Shown here: piece by piece, positions 7,239 to 16,134 of the stretch | Numbering within the stretch: position 1 is the first letter of the stretch | Layout of the letters: every line of letters begins with the position of its first letter | From: Streptomyces antnestii | Lineage (GTDB): Bacteria > Actinomycetota > Actinomycetes > Streptomycetales > Streptomycetaceae | NCBI RefSeq assembly: GCF_004005495.1 | Contig: NZ_RZYA01000021.1 | Span: 62,001 to 126,000, forward strand | Length of the DNA: 64,000 nucleotides | Direction of reading: 5' to 3' | Position numbers and translations under genes: made by a program | Notes under the pieces: model-generated | What the model saw: the letters and a program-made list of their open reading frames with translations, nothing else | Told to the model about the DNA's origin: nothing | Databases searched by the model: none

Positions 7239-7661
7239 TCAGGCCTGGTTTGGCCCGCAGCTTTGAACTTCGATTCCGGATACGCCGAGAGTTTCCGCGA
7301 TCAGCAGAGTCTCCACACGAGTCCCCTTTCGGCCAGTGGCCTTGAGGGCTTTTGCTGAGATCAGCGCTTCCCGCATCGTCTCCCCGAAGATTTCACGAAT
7401 GGCTTTCATGATCTTCCCGTCGGACGCACCCGAGTCGATGACCTTGATGCAACTGCTTCCGTGCTCGGCCAGCAAGAGGTCGCGAATGAAACCAGGGGCC
7501 TGCCCCCAGTCGCCGTCATCCGACTCGATCCCACAGTTGCCGCAGGACCAACTGAACTCCCAGCGCAGCTTGCCCTGATCGGCGATCTGCACGCCCCACG
7601 CCTCGCAAGCATGGTGACAGTTCGTGCATTCAGTCGGAATCCGAACCGCTTCCCGCTTCAT
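7239..7661 (-). CDS. Putative immunity protein for the Rhs C-terminal toxin
   Basis: 140 residues from ATG 7661, which overlaps the Rhs stop as ATGA; the frame is open further upstream but only inside the Rhs gene. Residues about 9-45 form a zinc ribbon (ECTNCHHAC ... SWSCGNCG, two CxxC pairs). Residues about 65-135 (IKVIDSGASDGKIMKAIREI, ETMREALISAK, GRKGTRVETLLIAETLGVSG, IEVQSC) follow the pattern of the ribosomal protein L7/L12 C-terminal domain. No signal peptide, so cytosolic. Polymorphic toxin loci place the immunity gene immediately after the toxin tip, often overlapping, and this position is the main evidence for function. The base composition is visibly less GC-rich than neighbouring genes, as expected for an exchanged tip/immunity module. 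It might instead be an unrelated small zinc protein. Confidence 0.7.
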   Translation of the reverse strand: MKREAVRIPTECTNCHHACEAWGVQIADQGKLRWEFSWSCGNCGIESDDGDWGQAPGFIRDLLLAEHGSSCIKVIDSGASDGKIMKAIREIFGETMREALISAKALKATGRKGTRVETLLIAETLGVSGIEVQSCGPNQA

Positions 7662-10600
7662 TGCCAGCCTCGCATCCTCATGTACCGATCGACCGTTCCG
7701 TAGAACCGATCGGAATTGCCCGATCCGTCGCGCGGATGGTGCGCACCAGGGACCCCCCTCGCAAACCATCGGTGGTGCAGTTCTTCGTGGACCAGCGTGT
7801 TGCGAAGCTCGTTGCGGCTCACGAACGGCTTCCAGCCTACCTGGGTGCCGAGACCCTTCTTCGCTATTCCGGTGCTCACCCAGGGACTGTACTGCGGGTG
7901 ATGCGTGAACTGCATATCCGGAAAGTCTTCCCCGATGATTGCGTCTATGGCGCGATTCCGGGAGCTGGCGGTCTTTCCTGTCACGTGACTCAGGTCAGAT
8001 GTCCAGGTGTTGCCGAGATGTGACCCCTGGTGCTCAACGGCGCTGCCTACCGAGGAGGTGACTTCCCCGGCACGCCCGACGTCAGCGGCATCGTCAAGAA
8101 GCTTGGCGCCCTTCAGCACCTTGCTTCCGACGGGGATCACCGATGCCGCAGCCATCGTGCACTGCCACACCGACGGGTCGTTCCAGCACCCCTCGACGTC
8201 AGCGACACCGGACAGTTCCTTGACGAAGTCCCAAGGATCGACCCAGTTCTCGAGGCCCGTGGAGCCGTCGTGGTACTGGACGTTGAACTCGAGCTTCTCC
8301 GGGTCGGGGATGATCGGGTCCCCGCCCCCCTGGTACTGCTGGCGTGCCTGGCAGCCGGCGTCGCAGGACTCGTGCCCGTCCCGGTCGACGTTGTTGACCG
8401 GGTTGCCGCCGGCGAAGCCGTAGCGGTTGCTGTTGGCGGGCCCGGCCCCCAGGCTCATGTCGGCCGCGGCGCCGACGTACGAGTCCGGGCTGATGAACCG
8501 GTTGACCTCCGGACTGTAGTCCCGGAAGCCCATGTCGTAGGTCTGCGACTGGGCGTTCCAGCGCTTGCCGTTGAAGCGGTAGGGGTTCTCCCCATCGCTG
8601 CCCGGCTCCGCGATGCTGTCCAGGCCGGTCCACTCGTCCTTGGCGTCCTGGCCGTAGGCGGTGTAGCCGTATGTGGAACTGGGCTTACCGTCGTACGCGT
8701 TGGTGAACGTCTCGACGTCGCCGTGGCTGTTGTAGCCGTAGTAGCCGCTGTCGCCGTTCAAGTGGTCGAGCTGGGAGAGGCGTTCGCCTCCCAGGCCGAA
8801 CTGCCAGGTCTTGACGAGGGTTCCGTCGAGCTCGTCGCTGAAGACCTCAGTGTCGAGACCCAGGTAGCTGTACTCGTCGGTGTAGGCGTTGTTGACACTC
8901 TTTTCGACCGTGCGGTCGAGAGGGTCGTAGCGGTAGTTGGTCGTGTCTGTCTTGGTGCCCGCCTTGCGCACCGTGCCGATGAGCCGGTCGAAGCCGTCGA
9001 AGGTGTTCGTCTCTACGGCGGCGCCACCGTTTTCGGTGACGGACTTCATCCGGCCGAAGGTGTCGTAGTCGTAGATGGCCGAGGAGTCGACCAGGTTCGA
9101 GGAGGAGCTCAGCCGGTTCTTCCTGTAGTAGAACTCGGTGATGTCCGACTTCTGGAGGAAGAACTGCTTGGTGACGTTGGAGTTGTCGTCGTGCCAGTAC
9201 TGCTCCGTCCGCGGCTTGTTGCCGGTCTTGTCCAACTCCTTGATCCGGTCGACCGGGTCGTAGGTGTAGTTGGTCACGGAGTTCCGGAGCCCGTCGCCGT
9301 CAGCGCTCAGCAGCGACGCCGTGTCCTTGCTCTTGTTGCCGTTGGCGTCGTACTCGTAGCCGTGCGACGAGACCAGGTCGCCGGCTCTTGTCTTCTCCGC
9401 GCTGGTCTTGACGGCGCTGTTCGCGTAGTAGGTGTAATCGACGGTGTTGCCGTTGCCCTTGGTGAGCGTGGCGCGCTGACCGCGATCCGTGTACGTGAAC
9501 TGCGTGATGTCCGGCTGAGGGTCGGTCGGCGTCTGGCCCGACGTGACCTTCTTGAGCAGGTTGCGCAGGTCGTACTCGTACTTCGAGTTCTGCTGGGGGT
9601 GGTCGACGGTGTCGAGCTGGCCGTTGGCGTCGTAGGTGTAGGAGGTGGTCTTCGCCACCTGACCGGTGAGCGCCTCCGTGACCTTGTCCACCTGGTTCAG
9701 ACCGGTGTAGGTCATCGTGTACGGCACGCTCGTGGTGCTGCCGACCGTTTCACCGATCGTGAGCATGTTGCCGTTGAGGTCGTAGTCGTAGGCGTACGAC
9801 CTGTCCGCGGACGGGTCTCCGGCGGCGTCCGTGCGGCCCTTCAGGGAGCCGTCGGGGTAGTGCGACCAGCCCATGGTCCGCGTGGACGTGCCGTTGTCAC
9901 CGGTCAGCGTCCGCTTCTCCTGCTGACCGACGTTGTTGTAGTCGTAGGCCGTCTTGATGTTCCACGCGTCGGTGGAGGTCTTGATCCAGCCGTTGTCGAA
10001 GTAGGTGTAGTCGGTGTCGATGCGCGCCGGGTCACCCGCCGGCGGCAGCGACGTCTTCTTCACCCGGCCCACCTCGTCGTACACCGTTTCGGTGTAGACG
10101 TCCGCCTTGTTGTACGTCCCGTCCGCCGGGTCGTACGGCTGGAACTGCTTGACCGGCCGGTTGAGCTTGTCGTACTCGGTGCGGGCCGCGAAGTCCTCGG
10201 CCGTCCCGGTGGTGGCGGTGCCCCGCGGCGTCTCGACCTTGGTGGTGTTGCCCACCTGGTCGTACTGGTAGCGGGTGGTGCGCACCGTGGTGCCGTCGTA
10301 CGGCACCTTGACCTCGAAGGTCATGCCCCGCTCGTCGGGGACGATCTGGGTCTTGTTCTGCTCCTGGTCGGTCGTCGCGACGACGATCGAGTCCTTGTCG
10401 TACTGCGTGGTGGTGTACTTGCCCGCCGCGTCGATCTGCTTGACCGGCCGGTGGTCGAAGTCGTACTCCGTCTTGCTGGAGTAGTCGGTGGTGTCGGCCG
10501 ACGCGTTCTTCTTCGGGTCGATCACCGTGACGGTGTTGCCGACGTTGTCGTACGCGTAGGACGTCTTGTCGTCCTTGGCGTCCACCACCGACGTGAGCCG

Positions 10601-13600
10601 GTAGATCGCGTCGTAGTTGTTGGTGGTGACGTAGTCCGTGGCGTCCGCGGTGGTCGCCACGCCCTTCGGCTCGGTCGTCGTGCTGAGGTTGCCGACCTTG
10701 TCGTAGGTGTAGGCCGTCTTGCGCTCCGCGGTCAGGTTGTTCGCCGGCGCGGTCGCCGACGTCACCTGGTCCATCGGGTCGTACGCCGCCTTCGACACCG
10801 CGTTCGTCGGTGACGTCGACTCGGTGATGTTGTCGTTGGCGTCGTACACCGGAGCCGGGGTGGTGATGTAGTCCCCCGCCGCCTGGTCCTTCGGCACCTT
10901 GCTCACCAGCGGACGGCCGAACGTGTCGTACGTCTGCGTGCTGGTCTTGTCCAGCGCGTCGGTGGTCGAGGTGATCTGGCCGCGCTCGTCGTAGACGACC
11001 TTGGTGGCCTTGGCGTAGGGGTCGGTGAGCGTCTTCGGAGCGCCGACCGGGTCGAAGTCCGACGCCTGCGTCGCGTTGCCGTTGGCGTCGGTGACCTTGG
11101 TCTGCTGACCGTAGGTGTCGTACTCGTACGACGTGGTGTAGTCACCCGCCGTGGCCGTCGACACGCCCTTCGGGTCGGTGGCCGTCTTCAGGTTGCCGAA
11201 CGCGTCATAACCGAACTGCCACTTGCGGCCCTCCGGGGAGGTCTGCGTGTACAGATCGGCCGAGAAGCCGTCGAGCCGCGTCTGATACGTGTAGACGGTG
11301 GCGGCCGTGCCGTTCTTGTTGGCCTCCGCGTCCTTCATCGTCAGCGGATAGCCGGTCTTCTGGTCGTACGTGTATGTCGTCTGGGCGCCGTTCGCCTCCT
11401 TGACCAGGGTGACGTTGTTGTCGGCGTCCCAGGCCATGTCGGTCGACTGACCCTTGGCGTCGGTGGTCTTCACACCGCGGCCGAAGTCGTCCAGGACGTA
11501 GTCCGTGGCGTGCGCCTCGGGGTCCGTGACCTTGGTGTCGGTGAACTTGCTGTTCGTGGCGTCCGCCGCGTAGGCGAAGCCCGTCGAGTTGTTCAGCCGG
11601 TCACCGATGGTCTTGGTCCACCAGTGGTACTTCGGGTCGTCACCGGTCTGCGGAGCGAGGTACGTCAGATCGGTGTCGTTGCCGCGCGGGTCCGTCGCCG
11701 TGACCAGCTTGACGTTCTTGTTGCCCTGCGTGGCGTCGTAGGTGAAGCCGAACACCTTGGGCTGCGAGGAGCCCGCGCCGTCCGTCAGCTTCGTCATGAG
11801 CGCCTTGTCCGAGTACTCGAACGTCAGCTTGCGGCCGGAGATGTCCGTCATCGACTGGACGTGGTCGGCCACCTTCGGGAAGGGCGCCGTCGACTTGTCG
11901 AAGTACTCGACGGTCAGCGTCTGCCGGCCCGCCGGGTCGGTGATGTACTTCAGGAACTTGGTCGGCTTGCCACCCGACTTGCGCTCCTCGTACGTGTAAG
12001 TCTGCGCGTTGCCGTTCTTGTCGACCGTCGACGTCAGGTAGCCGTCGCAGCCGAACAGGAAGCGTGTTCCGTCCGGACTCGTGAGCGTCCAGGCGTCCGG
12101 CACCGGGTCCTTGTCCTTGGTGCAGGACAGGCCCGACTTCATCGTGACCTTGTAGTGGACGCCCGCCGGGGCCTTCCAGGTGCTGTCCGGCTGCTTGGAG
12201 AAGATGTGCGTGGTGCCGTCACCGTCCGGGAGACGGATCTCCGTCGGGTTCGGGTTGGGACGGAAGTCGAGCGGCGCGCCAAGACGGAGAGGTCCGGCCA
12301 CCTGCCCGGACCAGCCGGCGCCGAGCACCGTGTCGGAGGTGTCGAGCGAGTTGTAGGAGAACCGGGCGAACGTGTTGAGTCCGCGGCCCGGGTTGCTGAA
12401 CGCGTCGTACGTCCAGACGCTGTTGCCGGAGGCCAGGTTGTTCAGGACCGACGAGCCGGCACCCGTGCTCTTGCCGGTGTAGGAGTAGAACTTCTCCAGG
12501 CCCAGCGAGTTCGACGTCGGGTCCTCGACCGCCACGTTCTGCTTCAGCGACGGGATGCCGCCGGTGCCGGCCGACAGCCAGCTGCTGTCCGAGACCTTCT
12601 GCACGTCCCAGCCCAGGACGTAGTCCGAACGCTTGTTGCCCGCGTCCGAGTTGATCGGCGTGGACACCTTCGCGTGGACGGTGGCCGACTCCGCCGGGGC
12701 GAGGGCCGGGATGGCCGTCTTGAGCTGGTTGCCGCCGGTCGTGACATCCGTGCCGTCGGGCAGCTTCCAGGTGTAGGAGAGCTGACGCTCACCCGCGGCC
12801 CATGCGCTGCTCGTGGTGTTGGTGACCGTGACGTCCACCGTGTAGGTGGTGTTCGGCGTCATGCGCTGCGGGGTCTGCGGCGCGTAGTACGTGTTGTCCG
12901 TCGTCGCGTCCACGTAGATCACGCGGAGCAGCGGGCCGAGCTGCTGGTCGGCGCCCTCGGAGGCCAGGAACAGCGTGCGCTCCTGCGGTCCCGTTGCCGT
13001 CTCGTCCTTCAGCTTGACCATCGCGCCCTTGTTGCTGGACGGGGTCTTGACCCAGCCCTGCGTCATGGACGTGGCGTCCCACCAGTGTCGGCCGACCTCC
13101 GAGACCTGTGCCACGGTGTCGGAGACCGTGGCCCCGAAGTCACCGCCGGGCGCGGTCCAGGGGGTGGTCGACGTGGCGTTGTTCCAGGTGGTGGTGGTCT
13201 CGTCGAAGTCCTTGTTCAGGGAGTGGAGTTCGTAGATCGCGCCGTTGGTGCCGGTCGTCGTCTCCGCACCCCACATGTAGAACGTGGAGTTCAGCACGGT
13301 CGCGGTGGCCGGGATCGAGCTGGTCGGGAACTTCAGCACCGCACGGGTCTTGCCGTACGTGCCCGAGTTGTTGCCGACGCTCAGCCACTTCTGCGGCACA
13401 TAGGACAGGATCGTGTCCTCGTTGGTCGTCGGCTGCTGCGAGGACAGCGTCGAGTCGGTGACGCCGCCCGCCGTGCCCTGGATCAGCTTCATCGTCCGGC
13501 CGGCCTTCGGCACACCCACGATGCGCGTCGGGGAGCCGAGCAGCGAGCCGTCCTTCGTCTTCACCGCGATCTGGTAGTAGTACGAGCGGCCGATCTCGTC

Positions 13601-15778
13601 CGTGGACGTGTCCGGCGTCGGGGTCGCGGTGGTGTCCGTGTAGGCCGTGGTCGCCTTGTCGACCGGGGCCACCAGGGTGGCCGCGGACGGCGTGAAGACC
13701 TGCTGCGTGGAGCGGTGCAGCTGGTACTCGACGATGTCCTGGCCCGTGTCGCCGGTGGTGTTGCTGTACTTCGACCAGGACAGCTCCGGGCCCGTGTCGT
13801 GCACGATCGTCGGCGAGTTGAGAGCCGAGCCGACCTTGCCGTACGTCACGGTCAGGCGCGGGTACGAGGACGTCTCGCCGCCGTAGTCGCCGTCACCGGA
13901 CTCGTAGCGCGGGCCGCCGGTGAGCGTGCCGGCCAGCGTGTCGTCCTTGGCCTGCAGCACGAAACCGTTGTTCGCGGACGTGCCCGAGACCCACTTCTGC
14001 ACGGTGTCCGTCACCGCGAAGTCGTGCCACTGGTTGTACTCGCCGGTGTTCTTGACGATCTGGGCCGGGTTCACCAGACGGATCGAGTCCGCGATGTTGC
14101 GGGTCGTGGAGCTTCCGGTGTCCCCCAGGACGATCTTCCCCGCGTTGCCCTTGGAGAAGTAGAACTGGGTGCCGTTCACCGTCTTCCACGCGGCCGCGGT
14201 ACCGGACTGGTTGACCGTCCCGGTGGCCGTGCCGTCCCGGTGCGTGATCGTGTACGGCGCTGCCGTCGCCCCGTCGGTCGCGGGCGGGAAGTGCGCCTCC
14301 ACCCGGTAGGACGCGGTCTCCTTCACCTGCGGCTGCCAGGTGTAGGTCTCGCCGGTCAGGCTGTTCTTGTTGTACGCGAAGTCGTCATTGGTCGCCGCGC
14401 CGCCGGTCGTCGTGGCCCGGGGCCACTCGCCGACCGCCGCGGTACCGGTTTCGCCGTCGTCGATCTGCACCGTGGTGCCCGACAACTCACCTGACAGCGC
14501 ACTGGTGTTGGACCAGGTGGCGCCCGACTCGGTCCACGGGCCGGTCGCCCGGTGGACCTCCATGGTGACGTCGTTGGCGTTGGTGGTGTGCGCCTGGTCG
14601 AAGTACATGCTCAGACGCGCCGAGTCGACCGTCGTCCCGGCCGGGATCTCGTCCAGCGGGAACTGGATCAGCGACCGCGCGATACCCGTATCGGTCTTGC
14701 CGACCGACATCTTCCAGGTGTTGTTGAAGTTCGCCGCCGGCTGATCCGACAGGACCATCGTGTCCTGCGACTGCCCCGGCGTCGGCGTGATCGTGATCGT
14801 CGGATCGATCGACACCGGGTACTGCCGCTTCGGGGCCGCCAGCCACTTGGCGTCCGGCGTGACGACGATGGTCCAGTTCTTGCCGTCCCGGACCAGCTTC
14901 TGCTTCACCTTGGGGCTGTAGGCCACCCCGTACGGCGAGTCCGCGTCCTTGCGGGTGTCCGACATGTACGCGGCCGGAATCGTCATCACCGGTGTGTGCG
15001 GCAGCTCGCCGTACAGACCGATCGACCCGTCCTTGCGCGCCCGCGGCGTCAGCCCGCCCGTGTCGAGGGTGAAGGTGTAGGAGACCGGCCCGTCCGGCGC
15101 CTTCGCCAGGACGATGTTCTCCTTCACCCGGCCCGGACCCACCCGGTACTCCAGGTCCGCACCGCCCGCCGCCACATCCTTGTACGTGACGGTCGAACCC
15201 TTGGCGGTCGGATCGAGAGCCTTGGACGAGGCGCCCTTGAGGCCCAGCGTGACGGCCGAACCGCCCGTACCCGCCTGGAACTTCAGCAGCTTTCCGGGAT
15301 CCGAGCCGAACCAGCTCCGCCCGGAATTGGACGTGTTGGCGAAGTCGAAGCCCTTGGCCTTCGTCGCCTCGACACCCGTGTCGATCGACTTCCACGACTT
15401 CTTCTTGCCGGAACCCGTGGGGTATGACATCGCGACTTGCGAGATCTCCGCCTGGATCTGCCCATTGGACAGCTGCCAGAAACGCGCGTGCTCCGTACGC
15501 CGGGACGTGAGCTCCTTGACCCGCTTGGGCTCAGCGGCCTTCTTGCCCTTCGGGAGCTTCTCGCGACTGGCTATCTCCAGCTTCCCGCCCATCGGCGGCT
15601 TGGCCTGATTTTCGCCGTCGTCGTCCGAGAACCACCCCTTGACGGTGTCGAAAACACCCTTGTCGTCACCCCCCTTGCCGGCGGTCGGCGCGGAAGCGTA
15701 GGCGATCTGCGGTAGCGCGGTACTCGCCACCGCCGACACCACAAGGCAGGAGATCAATCTCCCATAGCGGACTTTCAC
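7658..15778 (-). CDS. Secreted giant Rhs/YD-repeat polymorphic toxin with HEELH-containing C-terminal tip
   Basis: 2706 residues from GTG 15778, chosen because GGAAAGG lies upstream and a Sec signal peptide follows at once (basic VKVRYGR, hydrophobic LISCLVVSAVASTALP, cleavage after YASA); the frame extends upstream without a better start. Approximate domains: DNRLRE-like beta module 330-440; golvesin/carbohydrate-binding-like module 450-590; fibronectin-like 640-760; second DNRLRE-like module 780-960; Ig-like 975-1080; about 40 RHS/YD repeats 1130-2400 (YDxxGR/xxT types); the Rhs core cap with RFISPDSY and NRYGFAGGNPVNNVDRDGH at about 2390-2469. The remaining 237 residues are the variable tip; its last 120 contain LVHEELHHRW (His2664, Glu2665, His2668), a zincin-type HExxH, then GAHHP. 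This is the WapA-like layout of contact-dependent toxins: exported repeat cage, autonomous toxin tip, immunity gene overlapping downstream. The tip nuclease-or-peptidase activity is inferred, not shown. Confidence 0.9.
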   Translation of the reverse strand: MKVRYGRLISCLVVSAVASTALPQIAYASAPTAGKGGDDKGVFDTVKGWFSDDDGENQAKPPMGGKLEIASREKLPKGKKAAEPKRVKELTSRRTEHARFWQLSNGQIQAEISQVAMSYPTGSGKKKSWKSIDTGVEATKAKGFDFANTSNSGRSWFGSDPGKLLKFQAGTGGSAVTLGLKGASSKALDPTAKGSTVTYKDVAAGGADLEYRVGPGRVKENIVLAKAPDGPVSYTFTLDTGGLTPRARKDGSIGLYGELPHTPVMTIPAAYMSDTRKDADSPYGVAYSPKVKQKLVRDGKNWTIVVTPDAKWLAAPKRQYPVSIDPTITITPTPGQSQDTMVLSDQPAANFNNTWKMSVGKTDTGIARSLIQFPLDEIPAGTTVDSARLSMYFDQAHTTNANDVTMEVHRATGPWTESGATWSNTSALSGELSGTTVQIDDGETGTAAVGEWPRATTTGGAATNDDFAYNKNSLTGETYTWQPQVKETASYRVEAHFPPATDGATAAPYTITHRDGTATGTVNQSGTAAAWKTVNGTQFYFSKGNAGKIVLGDTGSSTTRNIADSIRLVNPAQIVKNTGEYNQWHDFAVTDTVQKWVSGTSANNGFVLQAKDDTLAGTLTGGPRYESGDGDYGGETSSYPRLTVTYGKVGSALNSPTIVHDTGPELSWSKYSNTTGDTGQDIVEYQLHRSTQQVFTPSAATLVAPVDKATTAYTDTTATPTPDTSTDEIGRSYYYQIAVKTKDGSLLGSPTRIVGVPKAGRTMKLIQGTAGGVTDSTLSSQQPTTNEDTILSYVPQKWLSVGNNSGTYGKTRAVLKFPTSSIPATATVLNSTFYMWGAETTTGTNGAIYELHSLNKDFDETTTTWNNATSTTPWTAPGGDFGATVSDTVAQVSEVGRHWWDATSMTQGWVKTPSSNKGAMVKLKDETATGPQERTLFLASEGADQQLGPLLRVIYVDATTDNTYYAPQTPQRMTPNTTYTVDVTVTNTTSSAWAAGERQLSYTWKLPDGTDVTTGGNQLKTAIPALAPAESATVHAKVSTPINSDAGNKRSDYVLGWDVQKVSDSSWLSAGTGGIPSLKQNVAVEDPTSNSLGLEKFYSYTGKSTGAGSSVLNNLASGNSVWTYDAFSNPGRGLNTFARFSYNSLDTSDTVLGAGWSGQVAGPLRLGAPLDFRPNPNPTEIRLPDGDGTTHIFSKQPDSTWKAPAGVHYKVTMKSGLSCTKDKDPVPDAWTLTSPDGTRFLFGCDGYLTSTVDKNGNAQTYTYEERKSGGKPTKFLKYITDPAGRQTLTVEYFDKSTAPFPKVADHVQSMTDISGRKLTFEYSDKALMTKLTDGAGSSQPKVFGFTYDATQGNKNVKLVTATDPRGNDTDLTYLAPQTGDDPKYHWWTKTIGDRLNNSTGFAYAADATNSKFTDTKVTDPEAHATDYVLDDFGRGVKTTDAKGQSTDMAWDADNNVTLVKEANGAQTTYTYDQKTGYPLTMKDAEANKNGTAATVYTYQTRLDGFSADLYTQTSPEGRKWQFGYDAFGNLKTATDPKGVSTATAGDYTTSYEYDTYGQQTKVTDANGNATQASDFDPVGAPKTLTDPYAKATKVVYDERGQITSTTDALDKTSTQTYDTFGRPLVSKVPKDQAAGDYITTPAPVYDANDNITESTSPTNAVSKAAYDPMDQVTSATAPANNLTAERKTAYTYDKVGNLSTTTEPKGVATTADATDYVTTNNYDAIYRLTSVVDAKDDKTSYAYDNVGNTVTVIDPKKNASADTTDYSSKTEYDFDHRPVKQIDAAGKYTTTQYDKDSIVVATTDQEQNKTQIVPDERGMTFEVKVPYDGTTVRTTRYQYDQVGNTTKVETPRGTATTGTAEDFAARTEYDKLNRPVKQFQPYDPADGTYNKADVYTETVYDEVGRVKKTSLPPAGDPARIDTDYTYFDNGWIKTSTDAWNIKTAYDYNNVGQQEKRTLTGDNGTSTRTMGWSHYPDGSLKGRTDAAGDPSADRSYAYDYDLNGNMLTIGETVGSTTSVPYTMTYTGLNQVDKVTEALTGQVAKTTSYTYDANGQLDTVDHPQQNSKYEYDLRNLLKKVTSGQTPTDPQPDITQFTYTDRGQRATLTKGNGNTVDYTYYANSAVKTSAEKTRAGDLVSSHGYEYDANGNKSKDTASLLSADGDGLRNSVTNYTYDPVDRIKELDKTGNKPRTEQYWHDDNSNVTKQFFLQKSDITEFYYRKNRLSSSSNLVDSSAIYDYDTFGRMKSVTENGGAAVETNTFDGFDRLIGTVRKAGTKTDTTNYRYDPLDRTVEKSVNNAYTDEYSYLGLDTEVFSDELDGTLVKTWQFGLGGERLSQLDHLNGDSGYYGYNSHGDVETFTNAYDGKPSSTYGYTAYGQDAKDEWTGLDSIAEPGSDGENPYRFNGKRWNAQSQTYDMGFRDYSPEVNRFISPDSYVGAAADMSLGAGPANSNRYGFAGGNPVNNVDRDGHESCDAGCQARQQYQGGGDPIIPDPEKLEFNVQYHDGSTGLENWVDPWDFVKELSGVADVEGCWNDPSVWQCTMAAASVIPVGSKVLKGAKLLDDAADVGRAGEVTSSVGSAVEHQGSHLGNTWTSDLSHVTGKTASSRNRAIDAIIGEDFPDMQFTHHPQYSPWVSTGIAKKGLGTQVGWKPFVSRNELRNTLVHEELHHRWFARGVPGAHHPRDGSGNSDRFYGTVDRYMRMRGWQ

Positions 15779-15855
15779 GTCCTGTGCCCTTTCCTTTACG
15801 GACGCCCGCGTTCCGTGCCGGATTTCCTGCGCACGCAATGCGGGCATGCCGGATC

Positions 15856-15879
15856 TCCGGACGGCGATCGCCGTCCGGA
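15856..15879. promoter_or_regulatory. 24-bp perfect palindrome in the Rhs leader
   Basis: TCCGGACGGCGA followed by its exact reverse complement TCGCCGTCCGGA, with no spacer. It lies about 78 bp upstream of the Rhs start and downstream of the predicted transcription start, so it could be a repressor operator or an RNA hairpin that limits toxin expression. As RNA it would be a near-loopless stem, which favours the operator reading. Confidence 0.55.
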
Positions 15880-15939
15880 CGTCTGTCATGTGCTGGTGAG
15901 GAGGTCGGTTTCTTTTTTCCTCCCTCGTGAGCGGACGAT

Positions 15940-15968
15940 TTCTAATCAGCCGCACACAGCCATGTCAA
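15940..15968 (-). promoter_or_regulatory. Promoter of the Rhs toxin gene
   Basis: Minus strand: TTGACA (15968-15963), 17-nt spacer, TTAGAA (15945-15940); alternatively TAGAAA with an 18-nt spacer. The -35 is a perfect vegetative (HrdB-type) consensus. Transcription would begin near 15933, giving a leader of about 155 nt. Confidence 0.6.
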
Positions 15969-16134
15969 CAGATGGAATTAATCGGGCAGTTGGCACCCTG
16001 AGTGGACACCGCCCCATTCGCCCGCTTCTTCCTGTCACTGGAACAGCCCGGCCGTCGTGGGGTATAACCGCCCGGTTCTCCGCCGAGCGCGACGCATTCG
16101 CGCGAGGAATGCTCGCCTCACGAAAGCCAGGCCC

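Larger units (their letters stand above)
15779..16134. other. 355-bp divergent intergenic region between the Rhs toxin and the MmpS-like gene
   Basis: No gene is seen. It holds the Rhs promoter (15940-15968), a roughly 155-nt Rhs leader with a 24-bp palindrome (15856-15879), and presumably the promoter of the rightward MmpS-like/amidase genes, for which I see no convincing -35/-10 pair. A poly-T/C run TTTCTTTTTTCCTCCC at about 15908-15924 reads as an A/G-rich stretch in the Rhs leader RNA. Confidence 0.7.

Noticed and set aside
7658..8026. LHH/HNH nuclease reading of the Rhs tip
   Set aside because: LHH occurs within HEELHH, but the preceding HE and the spacing fit HExxH better. Kept only as the alternative to test.
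8030..10813. Very long plus-strand open frame (927 codons) opposite the Rhs gene
   Set aside because: Val/Arg/Gly-rich sequence with no domains. It is the antisense shadow of the GC-rich Rhs repeats.
11510..14494. Very long plus-strand open frame (994 codons) opposite the Rhs gene
   Set aside because: Same antisense effect: no motif and no ribosome site, while the minus strand has clear Rhs modules.
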